Part shown: piece by piece, positions 1 to 7,572 of the stretch | How positions within the stretch are numbered: position 1 is the stretch's first letter | Layout of the letters: every line of letters begins with the position of its first letter | NCBI GenBank assembly: GCA_001805465.1 | Contig: MHGH01000018.1 | Location: 13,821-27,102 of the forward strand | Source of the DNA: Omnitrophica WOR_2 bacterium RBG_13_41_10 | GTDB lineage: Bacteria > Omnitrophota > Gorgyraeia > Gygaellales > Profunditerraquicolaceae | Direction of reading: 5' to 3' | Length of the DNA: 13,282 bases | The notes under the pieces: model-generated | The model's database searches: none | The model's input: only the letters and a program-made list of their open reading frames with translations | Told to the model about the DNA's origin: nothing | Position numbers and translations under genes: made by a program

Positions 1-1010
1 ATCATCTGCACGGCAAGCGGAGAAAATAATTTCTGTTTCTCTAAAACCTCGGTCAGGGATTTACCTTGATTGATATTTTTTTGCAAGGCCCGAATAACCG
101 AAGAACTCACCCGGTTATCTAATACTTCATCGCTTATTTCTAAGGACCTGCCCAAAGTAACCCCGCTAGAAAGCATAGCTGAGAGAGTACGGATAAAACG
201 TGTAGTATAAATATTACGGTTAAGCTTGCCAAAGAGCGGTATCCATAATTTAAAATAATCCCATAAAAAGCCAAAGCGCGGGTTTTTTGCTCTGAGCTTT
301 TTAAAGCCGTAGAACACGGCTATTGCCGCTAACAAAAGTACCCACCAGTATTTTATCATAAAATTGCTAATATGGATAAGAAATAAAGTGGGTAGAGGCA
401 GGGTCACTCTTAGGCCATCATAGACCTTCTTAAAGACCGGGATGATAAAAACCATTAAAAAGCCGACTACAGCTATTGCCACTACCCCGACAATCACCGG
501 ATAACTTAAGGCCGAGGCGACTTTGTGTTTTAAATCCGACTCTTTTTCCAAATGCAGGGCTATTCTTTTTAAAACCTGCGGCAGGATACCCGCGGTCTCC
601 CCGGATTTCACTAAGCTGACAAAAAAATTAGAAAATATTTTCGGATTTTTTGCCAGGGCCGAAGACAGGCTTAAGCCATTTTGGATGTCAAAGATAACCT
701 GCTCCAATATTGCCTTGAATTTTAGGTTTTCGTTATCCCGGGAAAGCACGGACAGACATTTTACCAGGGGCAGGCCCGCAGAGATCATTGCCGAGAATTG
801 ATGGGCAAAAAGCGCCAAATCCGTCTTTTGAAAATTTAAAAAAGCTAGAGAAAATTTAAAACGGCGGGCTTTATCAAAATCCTGTAAAAAAATATCGTAT
901 AAACCCAGCTGGTTTAATTTAAGCTTGGCTTCTTCCTTATCGCCGGACTCAATAATGCCGCGGAATTCTTTGCCCCGGCTGTCTTTGGCGATGTAACTAT
1001 ATTTTGCCAT
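1..1010 (-). CDS. pilC: Type IV pilus / type II secretion inner-membrane platform protein PilC/GspF (C-terminus beyond window)
   Basis: Polytopic inner-membrane platform protein of the type IV pilus / type II secretion class, expected to couple the PilB ATPase to pilin polymerisation. The frame is open from the ATG at 1008-1010 to the window edge, giving 336 residues of a family usually near 400, so about 65 C-terminal residues are missing. The start (MAKYSYIAKD) matches the family. The first T2SSF cytoplasmic domain holds the KSGETAG signature at about residues 135-141. Two hydrophobic segments follow, at about 168-193 and 219-236, and the second T2SSF domain begins after them (FIRTLSAMLSSGVTLGRSLE). 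The start overlaps the upstream ATPase stop by one base (TAATG), so translational coupling is likely. Whether it serves a pilus or a secretion pseudopilus cannot be decided without the pilin genes, which would lie to the left. Confidence 0.9.
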   Translation of the reverse strand, partial: MAKYSYIAKDSRGKEFRGIIESGDKEEAKLKLNQLGLYDIFLQDFDKARRFKFSLAFLNFQKTDLALFAHQFSAMISAGLPLVKCLSVLSRDNENLKFKAILEQVIFDIQNGLSLSSALAKNPKIFSNFFVSLVKSGETAGILPQVLKRIALHLEKESDLKHKVASALSYPVIVGVVAIAVVGFLMVFIIPVFKKVYDGLRVTLPLPTLFLIHISNFMIKYWWVLLLAAIAVFYGFKKLRAKNPRFGFLWDYFKLWIPLFGKLNRNIYTTRFIRTLSAMLSSGVTLGRSLEISDEVLDNRVSSSVIRALQKNINQGKSLTEVLEKQKLFSPLAVQM

Positions 1011-2887
1011 TATTCTTCTTGGATAAAAATAACCCGCTTGATTTCTTCGGGAGTAGAGATGCCTGCTATTACTTTCTCGATGGCGCTCTGGCGCAGGGTA
1101 TGCATACCTTCTTCTACCGCTAGCTCTTTAATTTTACTAGCGGACTGGCGCGTAGCAATAAGCTCTCTAATCTTTTCACTGGCAGTCATGATCTCAAAAA
1201 CAGCGGTCCTACCGCGATAACCGCTATTAAAACAATAGTTACACCCCTTACCGCGTTTAAACAGGTAATCCCTATCCGAACTTTTTAATCCTAATTCTTC
1301 CAAGGCAGCATTCTCAGGCCGATATTCCTCCTTGCATTCAGGACAAATAGTTTTTACTAACCGTTGCGCTAATACCCCGATCAGGGAAGAGGCAACTAGA
1401 AACGGCTCAATCCCCATATCAATGAGCCTGGCGATAGCAGAAGGGGCATCATTAGTATGCAGGGTAGAAAATACCAAATGGCCGGTTAAGGCAGCATGTA
1501 TGGCAATCTCTGCGGTCTCTAAGTCTCTGATTTCCCCGACCATAATAATGTTAGGGTCCTGCCTTAATATGGAACGCAAGCCGGTGGCAAAAGTAATCCC
1601 CGCTAGAGGGTTAACCTGTGCCTGGTTAATCCCTTCCAATTTATATTCTACCGGGTCTTCTACAGTAATAATATTCTTAGTGATTTTATCCGTCTGGTTT
1701 AAGGCAGCATACAAAGTCGTGGTTTTTCCGCTACCGGTAGGGCCGGTGACTAAGATAATCCCGTAGTTTCTCGATATCAGGGAATTAAATTTATTCAGCT
1801 CATCCAAAGAAAAACCTAGGCCTCCCAGATCTACCAACATCCCGCTTTTATCCAATATCCTCAAGACTATTTTCTCTCCGGCGATAGTAGCGAATGAGGA
1901 GACCCTTAGGTCATATTCGTTATTATTATATTTTAAAGAGATGTGCCCGTCCTGCGGACGGCGGCGCTCGGTAATATCCATATCCGCCAAAATCTTTATT
2001 CTAGAGATTACTGCGGATTCAATTCTTTTGGGGATGTTCATAATATCGTGCAGCACTCCGTCAATACGATAGCGCATGCGCATCTGGGGATATTGAGGCT
2101 CAAAATGGATATCGGAGGCCCGGGATATTATTCCCTCATGAATGACAGAATCTAAAAAGCGGGCTACCGGAGGCTCCTCTGCCCCTATCTCTGCTTTGCC
2201 AGAGGTTAAAATTTCCTTTTCTAACTCTGATTCTATGCTAGGCAGGTCACTCAACATCTGCTTGGCCATCTGCTGGATATTAAAATGCTGCTCTATGGCC
2301 TGCAGGATATCTTTTTCCGCTGCCACCATCTGCTTTATTTTGTATTTTGAGACTAACCTTACTTCCTCTAAGGCATCTATGTCTAAAGGATCGCTCATAG
2401 CTAAAAAGAGCGCGTTTCCTTCCACTCTCACCGGAATCATCCGATAGCGCCTGATTAATGAGATAGGCAACAGATGCGCTACTTTAGGGTCAATCTCTAA
2501 ATCTGATAATTTTACGTAGGGTATATCTAAATATCTGGCAAGGACGCTGGCAATTACCGCCTCGGTGACATAGCCTAATTCAATCAGGGTTTTATCGATA
2601 GGCTGCTTGGTAAGATTACTTTTAGCAGCGGCTTGATCTAGCTGTTGCTGGCTGATGATATTCTCTATCATCAGCATCTTAGCTAAACCATCCCACTGCT
2701 TGATTTTAGGAGAGGCTTGTTGGAGGACCCTGCTGATATCGGAAGAGCTGACAAAACCCTTATTAACCAGAATCTGCCCCAGATATCCGCCTTTTTGCGC
2801 CTGTTCCTTGAGGGCTATATCCAGCTGCTCCTGAGTGATTAATCCGCAGGTAATAAGGATTTCACCTAACTTGGGTTTTTCCGGCAT
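1010..2887 (-). CDS. pilB: Type IV pilus assembly / type II secretion ATPase PilB/GspE
   Basis: Hexameric cytoplasmic ATPase that powers pilin extension or pseudopilus assembly. At 625 residues it is slightly longer than typical PilB. The N-terminus carries two consecutive MshEN-like modules (about 7-57 and 68-200), each with the xLGxxLxxxG...Lxx pattern associated with cyclic-di-GMP binding in MshE. The usual leading Arg is Lys or Tyr here, so ligand binding is uncertain. The ATPase core shows Walker A GPTGSGKT (382-389), the Asp box ITVEDPVEYK (407-416), Walker B IIMVGEIRD (447-455) and the His box TGHLVFSTLHTND (468-480). A tetracysteine zinc site is formed by C515/C518 and C549/C552. An AAGAAGGA ribosome-binding sequence lies at 2894-2901, and the gene overlaps pilC by one base. 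Because neighbouring pilins are not visible, GspE rather than PilB remains possible. Confidence 0.93.
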   Translation of the reverse strand: MPEKPKLGEILITCGLITQEQLDIALKEQAQKGGYLGQILVNKGFVSSSDISRVLQQASPKIKQWDGLAKMLMIENIISQQQLDQAAAKSNLTKQPIDKTLIELGYVTEAVIASVLARYLDIPYVKLSDLEIDPKVAHLLPISLIRRYRMIPVRVEGNALFLAMSDPLDIDALEEVRLVSKYKIKQMVAAEKDILQAIEQHFNIQQMAKQMLSDLPSIESELEKEILTSGKAEIGAEEPPVARFLDSVIHEGIISRASDIHFEPQYPQMRMRYRIDGVLHDIMNIPKRIESAVISRIKILADMDITERRRPQDGHISLKYNNNEYDLRVSSFATIAGEKIVLRILDKSGMLVDLGGLGFSLDELNKFNSLISRNYGIILVTGPTGSGKTTTLYAALNQTDKITKNIITVEDPVEYKLEGINQAQVNPLAGITFATGLRSILRQDPNIIMVGEIRDLETAEIAIHAALTGHLVFSTLHTNDAPSAIARLIDMGIEPFLVASSLIGVLAQRLVKTICPECKEEYRPENAALEELGLKSSDRDYLFKRGKGCNYCFNSGYRGRTAVFEIMTASEKIRELIATRQSASKIKELAVEEGMHTLRQSAIEKVIAGISTPEEIKRVIFIQEE

Positions 2888-2909
2888 TATCCGTCCTTCT
2901 TAAATCCCA

Positions 2910-2938
2910 ATGTTAGTATAAAAGCGGCTATTTGTCAA
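2910..2938 (-). promoter_or_regulatory. Possible sigma-70 promoter for pilB-pilC
   Basis: On the minus strand TTGACA (2933-2938, perfect -35) is followed after 17 bases by TAACAT (2910-2915, 4 of 6 matches to TATAAT). This predicts a start near 2903 and a very short leader that still contains the AAGAAGGA ribosome-binding site of pilB. It lies in the only sizeable gap between the upstream operon and pilB. A TATACT inside the spacer is closer to consensus but sits only 12 bases from the -35, so I prefer TAACAT. Confidence 0.4.
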
Positions 2939-2973
2939 CACATTCGTATGCTTAAGATACCGGGCATCAGGGC

Positions 2974-4578
2974 TTATGGTTTTATTTCCTGGCGTAAAAT
3001 TTCTTGAACTAATTGGTCGCGCGGATATAAGGGCTTTAATTTTAACGCCCTATCGCGGGTCTCATCGGCTTTTTTGAGATTACCGGTTTTTTTATAAAGG
3101 TAAATTAAATAAGAGTAAGCTGAGATATGCCCTGGATTGGCTTCTATGGATTTTAGGAAATGTTCTTCTGCTTCTGGTAAAGACCCCTTATTCAAATAAG
3201 CGATTCCTATTTGGTATTCTACCCTCCATGACCGGGGAAAAGGAAGCCTATTTAAGGCTTTTTTAAATTCTGCTATGGCTTTATCAAAAAAACCCTGCTT
3301 TAAATAAGCGTAACCTAAATTAAAATGCACCCTGACATTACGAGGATCTTTTGGGTTATCCTCTGATTCTAAAGTGCTTTCAAAAAGAATTATGGAGTTA
3401 CGCCATTGGAAGTTTCTGGAAATAGTCAAGAGGCTAAGCGTAGTAAGGATAATTATGAGTAATGCCAAACTAAACCTCAAAGAGAGTTTTAATTTAGAAA
3501 TATTGATGCCTTCTGACAATAATTTGTCGCATCCTAAAGCCAGGATAATAAAAAACCCCATAGAGGCGGTATAAAGCCAATGTTCGCTGACAAAGGCATT
3601 CAAAGGCAGAATAACATTAGTAAGCGGAAATAGATTAAGGGAAAACCAAAGAAAAGAAAACAAAACAATTTTATTATTTCGCGCTCTAAATATCCCTATC
3701 AGGATAATTGCTAAGATAAAAAGCGATAATAATATAGATAAATCAAAAGACTCGGCTGCCGCAAAGGACCTTTCAATGCGCAGGTTCCAGGGAAAAATTA
3801 ATAATGATAAATAAAATAGCACAACCTTAGGAAAGTTGATCAACCTTATTGCTAAATTAAAAGGAAGCATGCCTATAGATGAAAACGGTAAAAATTGCTG
3901 TCTAGAGATGATATAAAACAAGGCCAGAGCAAAAAATACAAGGTGTATTTTGATATTTTTATAAATGTTTCCGAAGCAATAATCATAGCAAAGAATAAGC
4001 AAAGGTAAAACCAAAGCAATTTCTTTGGAAAGTAGGGCAGAGATAAAACAGATTAACGCCGATAAATATAATATATTTTCTTTGTTGGTTTTACTTTTTG
4101 CTGCTTTGGCAAAAAATATAGTTGCACTGAGCATAAAGAAGCTAGCTAAAGGATCAGCCCTGCCCGATATATAAGTTACTGCCTGGGTATGTACCGGATG
4201 CACTAAAAAGAAGAGGCTGGTAATAAAAGCAACTCTGAGATGAGAAGTCAATATATATGCCAAATAAAACAAAAGGCAGGCATTGAAAGTATGTAAAATG
4301 AGGTTGGTGAGATGATACCCAAAAGGGTTTAATTTCCAAATGCTAAAGTCAAACATTAAAGAGAGCGAAAAAAGCGGGCGGTAAAAATTGCTCTCGGTAA
4401 TCCAATGGAATATGTCGGTGCTAAATATTTTAAAGATATTGCTAAAGCTCCTGATATAGCCATTACCCACAATCAGGAGTTCATCATCCCAGATAAAAGC
4501 ATTGGCAAAAGAATTAAGATAAACCGTTAATCCGATCAGGGCCAAAAGAAGATAGTAGGTCTTTCTGGTAAATGGCAT
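2974..4578 (-). CDS. Multi-pass membrane TPR protein, TMTC/GT-C-like
   Basis: Predicted integral membrane protein of 534 residues with a soluble C-terminal tetratricopeptide domain. The N-terminal part has about ten hydrophobic segments between residues 7 and 385. It carries features shared with TMTC-type O-mannosyltransferases and the GT-C fold: an early acidic IWDDE (29-33), FYRPLF (65-70), the long HPVHTQAVTYISGRAD region (127-142) and SEHWLYTASMGF (331-342). Three TPR units follow, at about 413-446, 451-484 and 485-518. In that family the acidic residues in the first loop act in transfer from a lipid-linked sugar; that this protein is an active glycosyltransferase is inference. It starts three bases after the folE stop with no evident ribosome-binding sequence, so translation probably depends on coupling. 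Nothing ties it functionally to the folate genes. Confidence 0.8.
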   Translation of the reverse strand: MPFTRKTYYLLLALIGLTVYLNSFANAFIWDDELLIVGNGYIRSFSNIFKIFSTDIFHWITESNFYRPLFSLSLMFDFSIWKLNPFGYHLTNLILHTFNACLLFYLAYILTSHLRVAFITSLFFLVHPVHTQAVTYISGRADPLASFFMLSATIFFAKAAKSKTNKENILYLSALICFISALLSKEIALVLPLLILCYDYCFGNIYKNIKIHLVFFALALFYIISRQQFLPFSSIGMLPFNLAIRLINFPKVVLFYLSLLIFPWNLRIERSFAAAESFDLSILLSLFILAIILIGIFRARNNKIVLFSFLWFSLNLFPLTNVILPLNAFVSEHWLYTASMGFFIILALGCDKLLSEGINISKLKLSLRFSLALLIIILTTLSLLTISRNFQWRNSIILFESTLESEDNPKDPRNVRVHFNLGYAYLKQGFFDKAIAEFKKALNRLPFPRSWRVEYQIGIAYLNKGSLPEAEEHFLKSIEANPGHISAYSYLIYLYKKTGNLKKADETRDRALKLKPLYPRDQLVQEILRQEIKP

Positions 4579-4581
4579 AAT

Positions 4582-6120
4582 TTAAGATTTTATTAAGGCA
4601 AGGGTCTCGGAGCGGGTCTTCTGATTTTCCTTAAATATTCCTCTGACTGCCGAGGTTACTGTCTGGGTACCGGGTTTCTCCACGCCACGCATAGACATGC
4701 AATTCCCACAAATAGCTACCCTTCCATTGCGCCTTACTAAAATTAATCCCTTAGGCACAGAAACGCAAAAAACTTTTCCTTTATATTGCTTAAAGGTGAA
4801 ATTGCATGGCCTTAATTTAGAATACCACTTGTTTTCACCAGATTTTGTTTTATGAGTCTCCATTCTAAAATAATTTTTGTTATTTTGTTTTGTGCAACCC
4901 ATGTCTAATTTAATGCATATTTCTTGCAAATCATCTATCAGCTTTTCTGACTTGGAGACAAAATGTATTGCTTTATTTCTTTTAATGTGCCCATCCCCCT
5001 TCACATACCAATCCAGAAATAATCTTAAAGATTTCGAAGATGCATTTTTGATAATCTTAGGGACATATTTATCAGCTGATTTCCCAAATTTTTTAAAATA
5101 ATTATAAAGGCTCTCGTCTTCGATACGGAACTGGATTGTTTTATTACTTTTACAAAGGATATATTTAATTTGTAGTTTGGTAAATAAATCTTTAATCTCT
5201 GAAAAGTATTTAGATTCGGGCAATTGGGAAACTACAACAAATTTTCTTTTCCCTGTTTGCGTTACACAGCCTTCGCTAACCCAAATTCCAAAGAATTTTA
5301 CAAAAATATCAAAATTTATAATATACCTACCAATCTTTATATTCTTGGGGTTCCTGCCTACCCAATTACATGCCCTTGGAATTATTATGTATTTTTTCAT
5401 AAGCTCTTTAACTGCAGATATGCGCCATCTATTATTTTTGTTATAAAAATCCCATTCTGAAGAATAGCAGAATCTATGGTCTGGGGTAACTAATAAATCT
5501 ACGGAGAGGCTTTTAATTTCTACCATCTTCCCATTATATTGATAGGAAATAAATTTCCTTGGCCTAGTAAACGATAAACGTCTGGTTAACATATCTACCT
5601 GCGCCACCATAATATTCTTTTTTAAATCTCTAAATAATTGCCATCCGTCTTCCGTTAATATTTCTGTTTTATTATCGTAACACAAATGTTCTGCTTCAAT
5701 AATCACCATGACACCCAAAGGTTTAAGTTTTGCCATGATAATATCGGCTATTTGAGTGGTTAACCTCTCCTGCACCTGCGGCCGTTTGGCTAAAATATCC
5801 ACCACACGGGCTAATTTGCTTAAGCCGGTAACCCGGCCACCTTTGGGTATATATGCGATATGGGCTCTACCGATAAAAGGAAGAAGATGGTGCTCGCAGA
5901 CAGAGTAGAGGGGGACATTTTTTAAGAGAATAATTTCGTTGTGTTTCTGGTCTAAAACTACCTCTAATTCTTTGGCAGGGTCTTTATCAATGCCGGAAAA
6001 AATCTCTTCACACATCTGGGCCACGCGCTGGGGGGTTTGGATCAGGTCCCTGGCTTTCAAATCAGCGCCTATGGCTTCTAAAATATCCCTCACGGATTTT
6101 TCAATCTTTTTCTTGTTCAT
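4582..6120 (-). CDS. folE: GTP cyclohydrolase I (FolE) interrupted by an intein
   Basis: FolE converts GTP to 7,8-dihydroneopterin triphosphate and formate, the first committed step of folate synthesis. The 512-residue precursor is two FolE pieces, residues 1-146 and 474-512, separated by a 327-residue intein. Joined, the exteins make 185 residues, normal for the family. Extein motifs include TPQRVAQMCEEIFSGI (29-44), the zinc and active-site segment SVCEHHLLPF (73-82), GLSKLARVVDILAKRPQVQE (99-118) and, across the junction, AEHL/CMSMRGV. By comparison with E. coli FolE (Cys110, His113, Cys181), the zinc ligands are C75, H78 and C474, and H145 matches His179. Unspliced protein should therefore lack a complete zinc site. 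An AGGAGG ribosome-binding sequence overlaps the mnmE stop codon. The mnmE gap is 9 bases and the gap to the TPR gene is 3. Confidence 0.96.
   Translation of the reverse strand: MNKKKIEKSVRDILEAIGADLKARDLIQTPQRVAQMCEEIFSGIDKDPAKELEVVLDQKHNEIILLKNVPLYSVCEHHLLPFIGRAHIAYIPKGGRVTGLSKLARVVDILAKRPQVQERLTTQIADIIMAKLKPLGVMVIIEAEHLCYDNKTEILTEDGWQLFRDLKKNIMVAQVDMLTRRLSFTRPRKFISYQYNGKMVEIKSLSVDLLVTPDHRFCYSSEWDFYNKNNRWRISAVKELMKKYIIIPRACNWVGRNPKNIKIGRYIINFDIFVKFFGIWVSEGCVTQTGKRKFVVVSQLPESKYFSEIKDLFTKLQIKYILCKSNKTIQFRIEDESLYNYFKKFGKSADKYVPKIIKNASSKSLRLFLDWYVKGDGHIKRNKAIHFVSKSEKLIDDLQEICIKLDMGCTKQNNKNYFRMETHKTKSGENKWYSKLRPCNFTFKQYKGKVFCVSVPKGLILVRRNGRVAICGNCMSMRGVEKPGTQTVTSAVRGIFKENQKTRSETLALIKS
4702..5682 (-). 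mobile_element. Intein with LAGLIDADG-type homing endonuclease inside FolE
   Basis: Residues 147-473 of the folE product do not belong to FolE and read as an intein. Block A starts with Cys147 (CYDNKTEILTEDGW). Block B contains LLVTPDHRF (209-217) with the TxxH catalytic pattern (T212, H215). The C-terminal Hint part has block F GKVFCVSVPKG (448-458) and block G ending RVAICGN (467-473), with Cys474 as the +1 nucleophile. The penultimate residue is Gly, not the usual His, a variant known in other inteins. Between the splicing halves are FFGIWVSEG (276-284) and LFLDWYVKGDG (367-377), resembling the two LAGLIDADG motifs, with acidic E283 and D376 present, so endonuclease activity is plausible. 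The region is AT-rich: three sampled 60-base rows (4861, 5041, 5281) contain 14, 15 and 12 G+C, against 31 and 24 in extein rows at 5761 and 5941. That fits horizontal arrival. Confidence 0.94.
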
Positions 6121-6129
6121 TCCTGCCTC

Positions 6130-7572
6130 CTACTTACCTATACAAAATTGGTTAAAGATATTATCCAATAAATCCTCGGAAAATGTTTTTCCTAAAATGT
6201 TATCTAAATTAGACAAGGCATCTTTTAAGTCCTGGGCGATAAATTCTATTGACATACCATTATCCAATAAACCAACTGCCTGCACAATAAGTTTTTGCGC
6301 CTCTTTTAGCGCCTCAATGTGCCTCGCATTGCTCAGCAGTATTGATTCAGGTTGGGTGTCAGCTTTACCTCTAGAGACTAAATCCAGGATTGCTTCTTCC
6401 AGGCAATTTATATTTTGGGCTTTCTTGGCCGAAATATCAATTACACGCAAGAACCGCTCTTTAATTTTTGCTTTTTCTATTCTCTGCCTTAAATCTATCT
6501 TATTTATTGCCGCTACCACCGGCTTATTTTTTACCCTGCGCATCAGCAAATTGTCTTCTTTGCTTAATTTTTTGCTGGCGTCAAATAAAAGAATTACTAA
6601 ATCGGCTGAAGCAATATATTTTCTAGCGCGCTGAATGGCTTTTCTTTCTACCAGATCTTTAGGCTCAATAATCCCGGCAGTATCCACGATTTTTATCGGG
6701 ACACCTTTGATATCGATAATTTCTTCTATGGTATCGCGGGTTGTACCGGGAATACGGCTGACAATAGAGCGTTCTGTTTTTAGAAGGGTATTGAGCAGAG
6801 AAGATTTGCCTACATTGGGCTTACCGCAAATAACTATATTGACACCTTCGCGTAATATTTTGCCCCTCTGGGATGAATCTAAAATCTGCCTTAATTCTTT
6901 ATCCGCATTATTCAATCTATTCATTACCTTTTTAAGATCAGCCGCGCCAATTTCTTCTTCAGGAAAATCAATATTTGCCTCTAGCACAACAAGTATATCC
7001 AGTAATTCCTTCCTGATCTTATTGAGCTGGGTCGATAATGCCCCTTTTAGCTGCTGCATTCCGATTTTTAAGGCAGCGTCTGTTTTAGCCCGGATGATAT
7101 CCAAAACTGCCTCTGCCTGGGCTAAATCAATTCTCCCGTTTAAGAATGCCCTTTTGGTAAATTCGCCTGGTTCGGCCAAACGCGCGCCTTTTTCTAACAC
7201 CAGCTCTAAAACTGTGCGTAATGCCACAATGCCGCCGTGGCAATTTATCTCTACGACATCTTCCTTGGTGAAGCTCTTAGGTGCGCGCATTACGGTTAGG
7301 ATAACTTCGTCAATATACTGGATGCTGGATGCTGGATGCTGGATGCTGGATTTTTTACCAGAATCTAGTATCAAGGATCTAGGATCCACTATAAATCCAT
7401 AATGCGTAGTGTAAGTTTTAAAATCCGACGGCTTTTTCTTATCTTTAGAGATAAATATTTTATCGGCGATATTGAAGGCATCTTTACCGCTTATGCGCAC
7501 GATACCTATGCCTGACTCGCCTATGGCAGTAGCTATTGCCGCGATAGTATCATTAAGATTGTATTTTACCAT
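6130..7572 (-). CDS. mnmE: tRNA modification GTPase MnmE (TrmE)
   Basis: MnmE works with MnmG to install (carboxymethyl)aminomethyl groups on the wobble uridine (U34) of certain tRNAs, using GTP and methylene-tetrahydrofolate. The 480 residues show the N-terminal folate-binding domain (NDTIAAIATAIGESGIGIVRISG, about 7-29, is diagnostic, as is EINCHGG at 108-114), a helical domain, and an inserted G domain. G motifs are GKPNVGKS (250-257), IPGTTRDT (274-281), DTAG (297-300) and NKID (357-360). The C-terminal FCIGK (476-480) retains the essential Cys. Residues about 64-86 are an extra segment absent from the usual IVDP-to-IDEV join; it is encoded by heptanucleotide repeats. The start lies 20 bases inside the end of folC without a clear ribosome-binding sequence, suggesting coupling. 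Confidence 0.97.
   Translation of the reverse strand: MVKYNLNDTIAAIATAIGESGIGIVRISGKDAFNIADKIFISKDKKKPSDFKTYTTHYGFIVDPRSLILDSGKKSSIQHPASSIQYIDEVILTVMRAPKSFTKEDVVEINCHGGIVALRTVLELVLEKGARLAEPGEFTKRAFLNGRIDLAQAEAVLDIIRAKTDAALKIGMQQLKGALSTQLNKIRKELLDILVVLEANIDFPEEEIGAADLKKVMNRLNNADKELRQILDSSQRGKILREGVNIVICGKPNVGKSSLLNTLLKTERSIVSRIPGTTRDTIEEIIDIKGVPIKIVDTAGIIEPKDLVERKAIQRARKYIASADLVILLFDASKKLSKEDNLLMRRVKNKPVVAAINKIDLRQRIEKAKIKERFLRVIDISAKKAQNINCLEEAILDLVSRGKADTQPESILLSNARHIEALKEAQKLIVQAVGLLDNGMSIEFIAQDLKDALSNLDNILGKTFSEDLLDNIFNQFCIGK
7317..7352 (-). repeat. Heptanucleotide tandem repeat (GATGCTG) inside mnmE
   Basis: On the plus strand the segment reads A-CTG-(GATGCTG)4-GAT-T, 36 bases with a perfect 7-base period. 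On the coding strand the unit is ATCCAGC, and three units (21 bases) encode HPASSIQ whatever the phase, with no stop. Here it gives SSIQHPASSIQ (MnmE residues 75-85), a surface-loop extension of the folate-binding domain. The same 36 bases recur exactly at 8615-8650 in folC. Confidence 0.95.
7363..7390 (-). repeat. Degenerate heptad repeat (ATCTAGG-like) inside mnmE
   Basis: Four consecutive 7-base units on the plus strand, ATCTAGT, ATCAAGG, ATCTAGG and ATCCACT, share the ATC start and a loose consensus. They follow the GATGCTG array after 10 bases and encode most of DPRSLILDS (about 63-71), the first part of the extra loop in MnmE. Being degenerate, the periodicity is less certain than in the neighbouring array, but the shared 7-base period supports a common origin. 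Confidence 0.55.

Noticed and set aside
2912..2938. pilB promoter using TATACT as the -10
   Set aside because: The spacing to TTGACA is only 12 bases, too short for sigma-70; TAACAT at 17 bases is listed instead.
2888..2973. Intrinsic terminator after the TPR gene
   Set aside because: No GC-rich stem followed by a T-run is visible on the minus strand; the weak TAAG/CTTA pairing has a 16-base loop and no T-tract.
4582..6120. FolE fused to a second enzyme, or folE broken by a frameshift
   Set aside because: The frame is continuous, both FolE halves are complete at a precise residue boundary, and the middle segment starts with Cys and ends Asn-Cys with splicing blocks, which fits an intein much better.
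5939..7402. Two long plus-strand open frames (5939-6634 and 6635-7402)
   Set aside because: They lie antisense to mnmE and folE, encode low-complexity Ser/Ile/Leu-rich peptides with no recognisable domain, and lack ribosome-binding sites, so they are reading-frame shadows.
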